Origin: Triparma columacea | Taxonomy: Eukaryota > Sar > Bolidophyceae > Parmales > Triparmaceae | DNA: 33,303 bases | NCBI GenBank assembly: GCA_030267965.1 | Contig: BRYA01000350.1 | Location: 43,011-76,313, forward strand | Direction of reading: 5' to 3' | Shown: positions 18,406 through 29,962 of the stretch, one piece after another | How positions within the stretch are numbered: the stretch's first letter is position 1 | Layout of the letters: each line of letters starts with the position of its first letter | Translations under genes and position numbers: made by a program | The notes under the pieces: generated by a model | What the model was told of the DNA's origin: nothing | Seen by the model: only the letters and a program-made list of their open reading frames with translations | The model's database searches: none

Positions 18406-21400
18406 ATGGCGACAGAGAACTTGAAATTCAGCCACATCTTTGGGCTGACGGGCGCGGTCCGCAATAATCTTCATTTCTGCGAGGAGGGTGTCGTTGTATA
18501 CCCATGTGGCTCCAATACAGTCATGTAAGCTATCGGGCTTCGGGAGGGGGGGGCATGGTTTGTTGTTGTTGAGAGGTGGTCTTGGGACCGACGAGTCATT
18601 GTTTTGGAGCATGTAGCTTCAATCGTACGCTAAACCCTTCCTACTACGCCCATCTTTCCCCTCCCTCAACAGCTATCGCTCGGACACCCGTGAAATGGAG
18701 CTCATCCCTGCCTCTTTTGGAACCCCTTTTACGGCAGAGGCCATTAGCTGCTTGTCAGTATCACCGAATAAGCGCTTCATTGCCGTCGCGGAGAAGTCGG
18801 ACAGGGGCGTAGTTAGCATTTACGATTCCTCAACACTGAGGAGGAGGAAGGTCCTAAACTACGCAGAGTTGGAGAGCAAGGAGATCATCCACATTTGCTT
18901 CAGCCAGGACAACAAGCTGTGCCTTACTCAGGGGGGTGCTCCTGATTACAGCCTCGTTCTGTGGAACGTCGAGAAGGCAGTGAAGGGTAAGTCCTTGGTT
19001 ACTGAAGTTTCCCTTGGATTTGCATTGCATTCCAATCTGATCTGATCTGATCCGATCCGATCCGATCCGATCCGATGGTCTAACCCCCCCTCCTCCCCGC
19101 TCCCCTTTGCGCGCGCAGTTGTTGCTAGCGTGAAACTCGCCGCCCCCAATAACGCCGCTATTTACAAGGCCGACTTTTGCCCTGCTGACCCCTTTGTAAT
19201 TTGCGTTACAGGTCAGGGAGTCCTCCGTTTCTTCAGGATCCTGGAGAATTCATTTAGGCCCGCGACGCTCTCGATAAAGAGGGAGCCCCAGGACTACGTC
19301 TGCCAATGCTGGCTCCCCGAGGACCGCGTGGTGGTCGCTACGGAGAATGGGGAGCTCATGATCATCGAGAACTTCGAGTTCAAGTGTGTACTCTCCTCCT
19401 CCCCGAGCGACGGAAAGCGCGTGGGGTCGATCATAGCTTACTCCAAGGGCTTCATTGTCGGCAGCGCTGGGGGGACCCTCAGAATCTACGAACGCACGGA
19501 CGAGACCCGCGAGTTCTACAAGCTCTCCAAGACCTTCACTATCAAGACCAACCTCGAGTGCACCATAACCAACCTCGCCGTATCTCCTTCCGAGGACACT
19601 CTCCTTTGCTCGACCGATGACAACCAGGTCTACACCTTCAGCCTCTCCAACACCGATATCCTCAAGGAGGACAGCATGAACTTTGAGCTCCTCATGGCAC
19701 CCTTCCACGGACCCGGAAAGTCGGGCAGCAGCCAAATAACAGGCATCGACACATGCATCTGGAAGCCTCTCGTCGTCACGTGCGGCCTCGACCGCACAGT
19801 TCGAGTGTGGAACTACCTCGAGAAGAGCCTGGAATTGATGAAGGAGTTCCAGGAGGAGGCCCACTCCATCGCCCTCCACCCCAGCGGCCTCTACGTAATC
19901 GTCGGTTTCACCGACAGGCTCCGCCTCTGCAGCATCCTCATGGGGGACATCCGTTGCGTCAAGGAGCTCAGCATAAAGAGCTGCAAGGAGTGCAGGTTCT
20001 CCAATGGAGGCCAGCACTTTGCCGTCGTCAACAGCACCACTGTCCAGGTCTACGGGACCTACACGTGCGAGCTCGTCGCTACCCTCAGGGGCCACAACGG
20101 CAAGGTCAGGTCCCTCTACTGGAGGGCCGGTGACAGGGAGCTGGCGACTGTAGGCATGGACGGGAGCATGTTCGTCTGGGGAGTCTCGCTAGGGACCAAG
20201 GAGAAGGAAGAGATCCAGCCTCGGTGCAGCTTCGCGAGCGGGCGCGGGACGGCGGACTTCGCGAGGGGGTACGTGGTGGGGACGGACCTAACGATCAAGG
20301 AGTACGAGATGCAGGTGGGGAACGGGAAGACGGATATGGTGCTGAGGAGCGAGGTTGTCGTGGATGCACCGTTGGGGGAGTCGTGCCTTAGCGGGAGCGG
20401 GAAGATCCTGTTCGCCGGGACGTCGACGGCGAAGAAACCGGGAGTCATAAAGGCCTTCAAGATCAAGCAGCAGGGGCTGGAGAAGGGAGCGGACAAGCTC
20501 CCCATCCACGCTGGGCCCGTGACCTGCATGAGGACGAGCTTCGACGGGCAGTACCTCTTCACCGGCAGCGAAGACGGAAGTCTCGCAATTTTCCACATCA
20601 AGGACGTGGAGGGTAAGGGCGCCAAGGGTCGGGATAGGGAGACCGGGGGCGACTTCGCTGAGGAGATCCTAGTTTACAAGAGCGACCTCGAGGAGAAGCA
20701 GGCCCAGATCTCAGCCCTCCACCACAAGGTCGAGGAGCTGAGCATGAACAACGACTACCAGCTTCGGCTGAAGGACATGCAGTACCAGGAGAAGAGCAAG
20801 GAGGTAACGAACAAGTTCACGGCGGAGCTGGAGGCGGACGCGGCGAGGTACACGCAACTCATGGAGGAGAAGAAGGAGATGGAGTCAGAGTACGAGGAGA
20901 AGATGTCGTCGCTCGAGAGGAAGCACACGGACGAGTTCAGGGAGCTCGAGGACGGTTACAATGGTAAGATAAACGTCGAGATCCAGAGGTACGAGACCCT
21001 CGTCTCGGAGAGGGAGGAGCAGAACAGGAAGTGGGACGAGGAGAACCAGGCTCTGGTGGACAGCCACACGGAGTTCCTCCAGAACCTGACGGACGACTAC
21101 GACAGGAAGGTGGAGAGTGAGCAGACCCAGCAGGCCAGCCTCAGCGACGACAAGGACAAGATGGAGGTTAAGTTCGAGTCCGTGAAGGAGCTTATCGAGG
21201 AGGACTCCGAGCTCGAGGTCCAGGAGCTCAAGGGAAAGTACGAGGGTAAGCTGAGCGCCGAGAGGAAGGCGACGCTTCGGCTGCAGGGGGAGAACGGTTT
21301 CATGAGGAAGAAGTACGAGAGCATGTTCAAGGAGGTCAACGACCAGAAGGAGGAGATAAGCAGCCTGCTGGATAAGGAAAAGGAGCTCTACGAGAGCATA

Positions 21401-22465
21401 AAGGGGCTGGAGAAGGACATACAGGGACACAAGAAGGAGATCAGGGAGAGGGAGGAGACCATTGTCGACAAGGAGAAGAGGATCTACGACCTTAAGAAGA
21501 AGAACCAGGAGCTCGAGAAGTTCAAGTTCGTCCTAGACTACAAGATCAAGGAGCTGAAGAGGCAGATCGAACCCAGGGAGAACGAGATTAGCGACATGAG
21601 GACCATGATTGAGGAGATGGACCTGGAGCTAGAGCAGTACCACAAGAGTAACTCGGCCCTGGACTTGATGATCGGCGAGCTCAGGTTGAAGATGGACGGC
21701 ATGAACCGCGAGATAGCCGCCCAGAAGAAGGTGATTGAGACCGGCGACGAGTTCATCGGCCGCTTCAGGGTGGACCTCGAGGAGTGCGCCAAGCGGATCG
21801 GAAGCGGGTCGGGGAAGGCACTGAAGGACGAGGTCGCGAGGATCTACAAGGTTTACGCAAGGGACGACGTGGCAAAGGGGGCGGAGGGGAGGGGAGCGGG
21901 GGGGAACGGGGGGGGGGGGAAGAAGGGGAAGAAGGGGAAAGGGAAGGGGGGGGAGGGGGGGGAGGCGGTGCAGACCCAGTACAACAGGCAGAGGGAGCAC
22001 CTGGAGAGGTCGGTTGAGAGCCTGAAGCGCAAGATGGCCAAGGACGTCGAGCTTCACAACTCCGACAACGGCAGGCTGACCCGGGAGAACGTGGCCCTCA
22101 CGAGGGAGATGAACGAACTCAGGAGGGAGAAGAAGGACCTGGAGCTACAGGAGAGCAACATGGAGGCACAGTACGGAGGCGGGGGGGGGCTGGCGGGGGG
22201 GGAGCCAGGGGGGAGGCCGGCCCTGGGGGGCCTAACGCCACAGCCCCCAAGCGCAGTGGGGAGGAGGAGCAAGCAGGGGAGCAGGGTGGGGGGGGGGAGC
22301 CAGGCGAGCTCCTCGGCGAAGGCGGGGGGGAGGAACGTGGTGGCCATGCTCCAGGTGGAGGAGGAGGTAAGGGAGCAGGAGAATATTATTAGGCAACTGC
22401 AGGAGAGGGTTGAGAGCTTGAAGGGCATGAGAGGGAGCGGGATGGGACCAGAGGTTGTGGGGTGA
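18406..22465 (+). CDS. CFAP57: Cilia- and flagella-associated protein 57 (WD40 plus coiled coil)
   Basis: Three exons, 18406-18524, 18673-18986 and 19119-22465 (phases 2 and 1), encode 1259 residues, very close to the about 1250 of animal and algal CFAP57/WDR65. The N-terminus FSHIFGLTGAVRNNLHFCEE...YPCGSNTVIYRSDTREM matches the conserved opening of the family and was recovered only by splicing. About 640 residues of WD40 repeats follow (for example LDRTVRVWNYLEKSLELMKEF, LRGHNGKVRSLYWRAGDREL, GSEDGSLAIFHI), then long coiled coils to about residue 1250. CFAP57 docks and regulates inner-arm dyneins of motile axonemes, so its intact presence implies a flagellated stage. Odd: a Gly/Lys low-complexity insert near residues 1070-1100 and another Gly-rich stretch near 1175-1220, both encoded by long G runs that could hide frameshift errors. 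Confidence 0.95.
19036..19075 (+). repeat. Pentanucleotide microsatellite (TCTGA)3(TCCGA)5
   Basis: Eight tandem 5-bp units, three TCTGA then five TCCGA, lie inside the second intron of CFAP57. The two unit types in separate blocks suggest expansion after a single T-to-C change. It is likely length-polymorphic. Confidence 0.9.
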
Positions 22466-22619
22466 GGAAGGGTGGATGTGCGGGGGTGTAAGGGAGGGGG
22501 GGGGGGAAAGGGCGTGAAATGAGCCTTTTTGTTTTCTTGAATGCGCCGAATAGGGACAAAGTCTCAATTTATTTGTCTTCAATTAATTTCTCCCACTTCA
22601 AAGTCCCCCAAAAGAAGCC
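22466..22619 (+). other. Short tandem spacer between CFAP57 and GCP2
   Basis: The 154 bp hold a G run near 22496-22505 just after the CFAP57 stop and then AT-rich sequence that must contain the GCP2 promoter and 5' UTR. No clear promoter element is seen. Confidence 0.4.
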
Positions 22620-25600
22620 ATGTCAGATGTTGATGCTACAATCCCTTATGACGTAGTTTCATCCTCATCTAATAATCCTTTATCATCAGTTATGAATTTA
22701 TTGTACGTGTAGTTGTATTTTAATGTCATTTGTTCGTATTAATCAGGATATAATTTGCGTAATGGAATGGAGGCAAAAACAAAGGCCCACTAAATCAAGC
22801 TCTATGCGCTCTTATTGTCAATAATAACGCGCACATTCAATCACTAACACTTATCACTCCTCATAAACGTTATCAGGGAGGAAATTGATGTACATCTTAC
22901 TCCACAAACACCAACACAAAATCCATCGGAGGGTGGAGGAGAAGATGGAAAGAGTAAAGAAGCGAATATCAACAAGATGAATGGATTGGATGGATTAGAT
23001 GGATCGACAAAACAATCCAACGAACAATCATACTCTCAAAGAACAGATTTACCAATACAATATGGAGATAAAATCACACTCAGATCCACATCAAACAACC
23101 GCTGCCTCTCCCCAAACTCCCTCTCCCCAAACTCAACCACCCACAATAACACATACGCAAACACACCACCAGCTAATCCCTACGAATGCGGCTTCAACGA
23201 GGCAGGAGCAGAGGGTAGAATGGGTGGAGTCTGGTTGTTCCAACTCCACTCCACCTCCACCTCTTCACCCCCCCCTTCCTCCCCCTCCCCATCTTCTACA
23301 GAAGCGAACCCACCAACCTCGGCAGCGCATGTCCGTACGGGCGACATAGTGCAAGTAAGGAACGTTAAAACAGGGAAGTACCTAGGTCTAGCATCCCAGA
23401 GTTCCCACCCTGATCAAGTTACACGCCCACTCTTATGTAAAAGGGGCGTACCGGGAGCAGGCGAGAGGTGGAGGGTTGTCTCACCCTCCTCATCCGACCC
23501 CTCCGGAACCGAGGAAAGTTCGGGCTCACCTGTCAGACATGGTGTTGTCTTAAACCTCGTCCACGTTACCACTGGTATGTACCTACGTTCCGGTGATAGG
23601 GGTTCCGGTCAAGCCAGGGGTCGTAGAGGTTCAGAGGTTATGGGTGGTAAAGCAGAGGGACATGACGTTAACGTGGTCGCGTGCGGAGCAGGGAGACCAT
23701 GGGTTGAGGAGGATTGTACACATAAAAATTTACTTGAAAGTAACAAGGGGAAGGGAGGAGGGTATGAAGGGGTGGGGGGGGTGAAGGGGGAAGGGGATAT
23801 CGTTGATGCTATACTCGACGGATGTACGGGGATGGAGGGTTCGATATTCACCCGCGGAAAGGTAGGGGGGGGATGGGAGGTGAGGTATAAAGGGGTTGAG
23901 AGGGGGTACCTAGAACTCTGGTGCGGAGTTTTTGATACGCTGGATGGACTTAAGGGGTGGGTTAAGGATAGGAGCAGATACGGACACGGCCTGGTTAGCC
24001 ACGCGTGCGCGGGGGGGGTGGAGGAGTATTTAAGGGAGTGGGACGCCATGGTGTTGGAGATTGAGGAGAGGTGGAGGAGGGGGGAGGGGACGGCCCGGAT
24101 GGGGTGGGTTTGGACGGAGAGGGGGAGGAGGGGCTTGGAGGCACTCGAGAGGATCAGGGAGGAAACGGAGGGGAGGAGGGGGGGGGACATGCTAGCGGCA
24201 CTCTGGGACATGGGGGGGAAGGCCAGGGACGAGATCGAGTGGGAGATCGTAGGGAACGTACTGAGGAAGGGGTCGAGGCCCTGGTGGGACATAATGAGGG
24301 GGTGGGTGGGGAGGGGGGAGCTCGTCGACAGGTACGGGGAGTTCTTTGTAAAGGACGGGGGGGGGAAGAGGGATGTGGGGAAGGAGTTCAACTCAGACTG
24401 GTGGGAGGGGAGGTGGAAGGTTATCCCAGAGCAGTTCCCGGGGACCTTCACGGGGGGGGTGGAGGTCGACGTTGTAGTAAGGACGGGGAAGTACCTTAAC
24501 GTCATGAGGAGCATGGGGTGGAGGGGGGAGGAGGGGGGCATACTGGAAGAGAAGGACGAGAGGGTCATGACTGAGGTCGACCTAGGGGAGGGGGGGGGGA
24601 GGATGGGGAGGCTAAGGGAGAGCTTCGAGGCGCTCTTCAGGAGGGCCTCAGGAATGGTCCTCGACCTGGTGGTGAGGAGGGAGGGACTGATGGACACGCT
24701 GACGGAGATCAAAAGGTGGTTCCTAATCGAGCAGGGGGACTACTTCGTCATGTTCATGGACCTCGCGGGGGACGTGCTAAAGAGGAGCGTCAAGGACATC
24801 AAGGTAGGGAGGATCCAGAGCCTCCTCACAATGTCTATCCAGACCAGCGCTGGAGGAGGGTCAGGAGGAGAGGGAGTCACGGCTGGTTTCAAGGAGTACA
24901 GGTGAGGGGGGGGGGGGGGAAGCGCAAGGGACGAAACGAGGACCCGCGGAAGACGTCCGGTAGCGAAGCCACGCCGCGCGGGGCAGAGAAAAAATCACAT
25001 CACCCTTCTCCCCCCGCAAACTCACACATATACACACACAAAACTCGCTATCCCTCGTGCTGTCGCAGCCTGGTGAGCCACCTAGACGCGATCCACAGCT
25101 GGGGTGAGGAGGAGGGGGGTGACAAGTTCAGGGACCTGTACAAGGGGGACGGGGACTTGAAGGGCCTCGAGGCGATCGTGCTCGAGATGGACGTCAAGTG
25201 GCCCGTGGAGCTCGTCGTGAGCAAGAAGGCGATAACCAAGTACCAGCTCCTGTTCAGGCACCTCTTCTTCGCCAAACACGTCGAGATGAGGCTCAGGGTA
25301 GGGTGGAAGGACTGCATGACGGTGAAGAGGGTCAGGGGAGGGAACAGGACCATGTGCCTGAGGGCGAGGATGCTGCACTTCGCCAGCAACTTCGTGCACT
25401 ACGTGATGTTCGAGGTCGTGAGGCCGCAGTGGATAAGGATGGAGAAGGGCATCAGCGAGGCGGGGACAGTCGACAGGGTCATCGAGGTCCACGGTGAGTT
25501 CCTGGACACGTGCTTGAAGGAGTGCCTTCTGACGAACCAGGTCCTCCTAAAGACGCTGACGAAGCTCATGGGATGCTGCCTGAAGTTCGAGGAGGAGATG

Positions 25601-26017
25601 AAGGCGAGGTGGGAGGGAACGGGGGTCGACGAGGACAAGAAAAAGGTCGCAGTGGAGGAGCGGCTAAAGAGGATGAACCTCGACCCGAGGAGGGAGGGGG
25701 GGATCGAGGAGAAGAGGAGGGAGGGTCGGGAGCAGAGGATGAGGGAAAGGTACGATGAGAGGTTGGGTCGGGAGAAGAGAATGGGAGAGGGAGTCGGGGG
25801 CATGTGGAGGGAGAGGGAGTACGACAACATGGTAGAGCGCTTCGGGCAGAACTTCGACAGCCTGTTGGGCGTCTTCACGAGGAGGCTGGCGAGCGACCAG
25901 CAGAAGCAGTACCACAGCCACCTCACTAACTTGAGCACGAGGCTGGACTATAACGGCTTCTGGTCGGCCACGCAGGACGAAGCGTGGACTGGGGACGGGA
26001 TCGGAGGAGGGAAGTAG
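22620..26017 (+). CDS. GCP2: Gamma-tubulin complex component 2 with N-terminal beta-trefoil-like region
   Basis: Three exons, 22620-22702, 22877-24901 and 25069-26017 (both introns phase 2), encode 1018 residues. The C-terminal GCP domain is clear: MDVKWPVELVVSKKAITKYQ, LLFRHLFFAKHVEMRL, LRARMLHFASNFVHYVMFEVV and LDTCLKECLLTNQVLLKTLTKLM. The middle part has GKYLNVMRSMG and IKRWFLIEQGDYFVMFMDLA, which match GCP2 better than GCP3-6. The C-terminal RLDYNGFW also fits GCP2. GCP2 and GCP3 form the gamma-tubulin small complex that nucleates microtubules. Residues about 88-300 show repeats of the trefoil type (GDKITLRSTSNNRCLS, GDIVQVRNVKTGKYLGLAS, HGVVLNLVHVTTGMYLRSG), which I do not know from canonical GCP2. 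Runs of G in the second exon make local frame errors possible. Confidence 0.92.
24902..25068 (+). other. GCP2 intron 2 with a 14-G run at its 5' end
   Basis: The intron begins GTGA followed by 14 consecutive G and contains CCCTTCTCCCCCC before the acceptor GTCGCAG. G-rich start and C-rich end could pair, as in the sulfatase intron 2. Confidence 0.6.
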
Positions 26018-26419
26018 GTACGAAAGGAGGAAAGGGGGGGAAAAATGGAAAACATGTTTTTTTCTACCACATGAGTGGGACTTTTTTGTGTTATTCTTTT
26101 GCATCATGAGAGCTTTGTCAGTGAAACGTAAGCCAGCGATGGAAAACGAGAAGTGGCAGTGTGGTGTGGCGCCGTAATGAAACTGCTGCCGAACAACCAC
26201 GAATCCCCCAACCTCCCAACGTCAAACCTGAGATAACCCTGCCTATCTCTCTTTCTCTCTTAACCCCCCCCCTTACTTTGTGTATTCTTTGTGATCTCAG
26301 CGAGTCATCCAGGGACTTGCCCGGAGAGCTGAAAAACCACCTCCACCTCAGTCCCCCCCCCTCTCCAACCTATATCCACAACACCGCCCCACAGGGGCAA
26401 CCTCAGCACAGCAAAGCGC
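26018..26419. other. Convergent 3' spacer, GCP2 / histone H3
   Basis: The 402 bp lie between two converging stop codons and should hold both 3' UTRs. T-rich stretches occur near 26057-26066 and 26080-26100. I looked for the histone 3' stem-loop downstream of H3 (that is, leftward from 26419) and did not see a convincing one, which fits a polyadenylated, intron-containing H3 gene. Nothing else can be supported. Confidence 0.45.
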
Positions 26420-27023
<604 letters not shown>

Positions 27024-27479
27024 TTTTGGTCCCGCTTCTTCCCTTCTCCTGACAAATTTGGGGACTTCGGAGGGCTCTTCGGGTCAAAGAAGCCTCTATA
27101 ACGACAGTTCCAACATACACAGACACAACGAAAGGGTATATAGCCCGAAGGAGGCCCTAGAATCACCACAATAGGAAGTCTAAAAAAAGTGTGTTCGAAA
27201 GGAGCCGACCCCTCGTCCCATTTGGAGACATTGCGGTGCGTAATTTGGACAGATATGTGCGTGAAAGTGTATATTAGAGTAACAAGAACAGTTAAGGACG
27301 ATAAAACGACCGACTTGGGGACAGGTTACGTACCATTATTGATTTGTTTGATGCGGGATTGTGAAAGGCGTGACTGAGCAAACGTCTGCTGTGAAGGTGA
27401 GAAGCGTTGTTCTTCTCCTTTTCCTGTCACACCAGAATCTGGAAGTGGAGGAGAGTGGAGAATCAAAACCCTCTTTCCT
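27024..27479. promoter_or_regulatory. Divergent promoter region, histone H3 / sulfatase
   Basis: The 456-bp spacer separates opposite start codons. A near-palindromic GGGTATATAGCCC (27137-27149) contains a TATA-like core and lies about 115 bp before the H3 ATG. Small open frames inside have no recognisable similarity. Confidence 0.4.
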
Positions 27480-29962
27480 ATGAGATTGATTCTCTCCCTC
27501 CTTCTACTTGTTACGGCAACATATTCTGCACCTAACATTGTAGTTGTGCTTGTGGACGACTGGGGATGGTCTAATAACGGCATTCATAAGGGTGATGGTG
27601 AGAAACAATACCTTGACATCGGTTCTGAGGCTTTTTTTTGGGGGGGCAGTTGGGGTTTGTTGCAGGAATTGAGGGGTGTTTGGGCGGACGGGGGCTTACA
27701 ATAGGGGGACTAACTGTAGTTCTGGGAAAATTTGTTCTTGGAAGTGGCTTTGAGGGGCCCTTTTGGTGTGATTGGTGGATTGGCCGACGGCTTCCTTTGG
27801 GTTGTAGATTAGGCACTTTTATCGGCCATTTGAATGGCCAACCTCCCCCACCTCCTACTAATACCCCTCTTTCCATACCAACAGACTCATCTCAAGCCTC
27901 TCTGGAGACTCACACCCCCAATATTGACAAGCTCTACGAGGAAGGAATTGAACTTGACCGTCATTACACGTACAAGATCTGCAGCCCGAGTCGATCTTCG
28001 TTGCAGTCTGGTCGACACCCTGACCACGTGAACCCCCTCAATACTGGAGTGATTGTGAACAACCCCGACGACCCTATCAGTGGCTTCCAAGGCATCCCTA
28101 GGAACATGACTGGGATTGCTGAAAAGCTGAAGGGACAGGGTTACAAGACTCACATGGTTGGAAAGTGGGACGCGGGCATGGCGACCCCCGACCATACACC
28201 GATGGGCAGGGGCTACGATAGCTTCTATGGCTACTTTCAGCACGCCAACGGGTACTGGAACAAGGAGGGGCACATTGAGTCCACTGGGGACGTAGACTTG
28301 TGCATGAATATGTTCACGGATCTGTTCATGGAGAACGCTACATATAGAGGCGGCGTGTTGGAATCTGGGGAGCTGGACGATTCGTGCTCTGGGAGTAACG
28401 AGGAGGTGAGGGGGGGAGGGGGGGGTGGGGGAGGGGAGGGGGCGACTGTGGGAAATTAATGGCGATTCTGCTCATCCCGCCGACACACACGGTTTCTTAT
28501 CCCTCTCCCCACCCCCCCCGCCCCCACCTACCCCGACCCTACAGGACCCAGCGTGCTATGAGGAACACCTCTTCAAAACCAAAACCCTGGATGTCATCAA
28601 CAACCACGACGTCTCTTCCCCCCTTTTCCACTTTCACGCCTTCCACCTTATCCACACACCTCTTGAAGTCCCGAACTCGTACCTCGAAAAGGTTGACGCC
28701 ATGATCGCGCCTTTTGAGTTTGACGACGCTGCCAGAAGGAACTACTCCGCCATGGTCTACTACATGGACGAGGTTGTTGGAGAGATCGTCGATGCTCTCA
28801 AGGCCAAGGACATGTGGGATAACACCGTGCTCGCTCTAATGGCAGACAACGGCGGGCCCCTGTACCTCCCAGGGTCGGGCAACAACCACCCCCTCAAGGG
28901 GGGCAAGTACTCCGACTGGGAAGGAGGAGTACGAACCAACGCCGTCCTCTCTGGAGGCTACATTCCGGAAGGCAGCAGAGGCGGGAAGTATGACGGCCTC
29001 GTCTCCATTGCCGACTGGTACGGCATGTTCGCTGAGCTCGCTGGAGCCTCCATTGACGACCCCAAGGCCGAGACCGCCAACAAGGTGAGAGCTGATCGAG
29101 GATCGGAGGAGGAGAGGAGCATAGCGACGACATCAACCCGACTGCATATATATACTATAAAAATAACTAACCACCTCCTTGTCGCCGATTGCAGTGGCTG
29201 GATGATAACGACCTCCCAACGCTCCCCCCCCCGGATGCTGTATCAGGAATGTTCGATTCAATCACGTCCCTATCCAAGGAGAACCTTCACCCCATTCTCC
29301 CCCTTTCTGACCAGGCAATCATCAAGTATCCCTACAAGCTGGTCACGGGAATTAGCCCCTACAGCAACTGGACCGGAGAGCTGTTCCCCAACTGCACCAC
29401 TGTCACCGATGAAGACCTCGTCCCGTGGCACAACGATAGCAAGCTCTTTGAGTTTCACATCAACTGGGACAATGACGACGAGGTGCTCTTCATGCACCTT
29501 TGGGGAGAGGACTGCGGAGACAGTGGCTGCCTCTTCAACATTGAGGAGGACCCGAACGAGACGAACAACCTTGCCGGCGACGGCAGTGATCATGACGAAA
29601 CGGCAGCCGAGCTCAGGGGCCTCTTGGAGGAACACAGGCAAACCCTCTTCATGCCTGATCGCGGAGTTGAGGATGTCAAGGCCTGTGAGCATTCCGTAAG
29701 CATCGGAGGCTACTACGGGCCCTGGGTGGACGTCGAGGACTACTACACGGGACCCTTCCGCGAGCTCACCTTGAAGCAGAAACTTCTCTCCAAGGCGTAC
29801 GAGGAATTCCTCGAGATTGTCTCTCACCCTAGAGTGGAAGAGGAGGTGTTCGCCATCGTCCAGAAGATTTACCCTTTTGTCATGAGGCCCTACTTGGTCA
29901 ACAGCTTTGACTACTGTCTTCCGGAAGAGGAGAAGGAGGGGGGCAAGGCCATGGTCGAGTAG
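27480..29962 (+). CDS. Secreted type I sulfatase (arylsulfatase family)
   Basis: Four exons, 27480-27597, 27885-28405, 28545-29084 and 29195-29962 (phases 1, 0, 0), encode 648 residues. Residues 1-17 (MRLILSLLLLVTATYSA) form a signal peptide. Sulfatase marks are present: metal-binding D26-D27 in LVDDWGW, the formylglycine signature C72-S-P-S-R76 in KICSPSRSSLQSGRH, K133 in VGKWDAGMATPDHTPMGRGYDSF, and the second metal site in LMADNGGPL with NNHPLKGGKYSDWEGGVR. The Cys72 must be converted to formylglycine by a separate enzyme. Where many family members have GKWHLG, this one has GKWDAG, as in a distinct arylsulfatase branch. Several N-glycosylation sites are visible. The substrate, perhaps a sulfated algal polysaccharide, cannot be read from sequence. 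Confidence 0.93.
28406..28544 (+). repeat. 13-bp inverted repeat inside sulfatase intron 2
   Basis: GGGGGGGGTGGGG at 28418-28430 and CCCCACCCCCCCC at 28507-28519 are exact reverse complements near the two ends of a 139-nt intron. In RNA they would form a strong stem that brings donor and acceptor together. Confidence 0.8.

Noticed and set aside
19250..20095. Long minus-strand open frame (281 codons) inside CFAP57
   Set aside because: It is antisense to the WD40 exon, and its composition is the mirror of a strongly biased codon choice. No domain is recognisable.
23609..24712. Minus-strand open frame (367 codons) opposite GCP2
   Set aside because: It is a Ser/Pro-rich low-complexity translation of the C-rich complement of the G-run exon.
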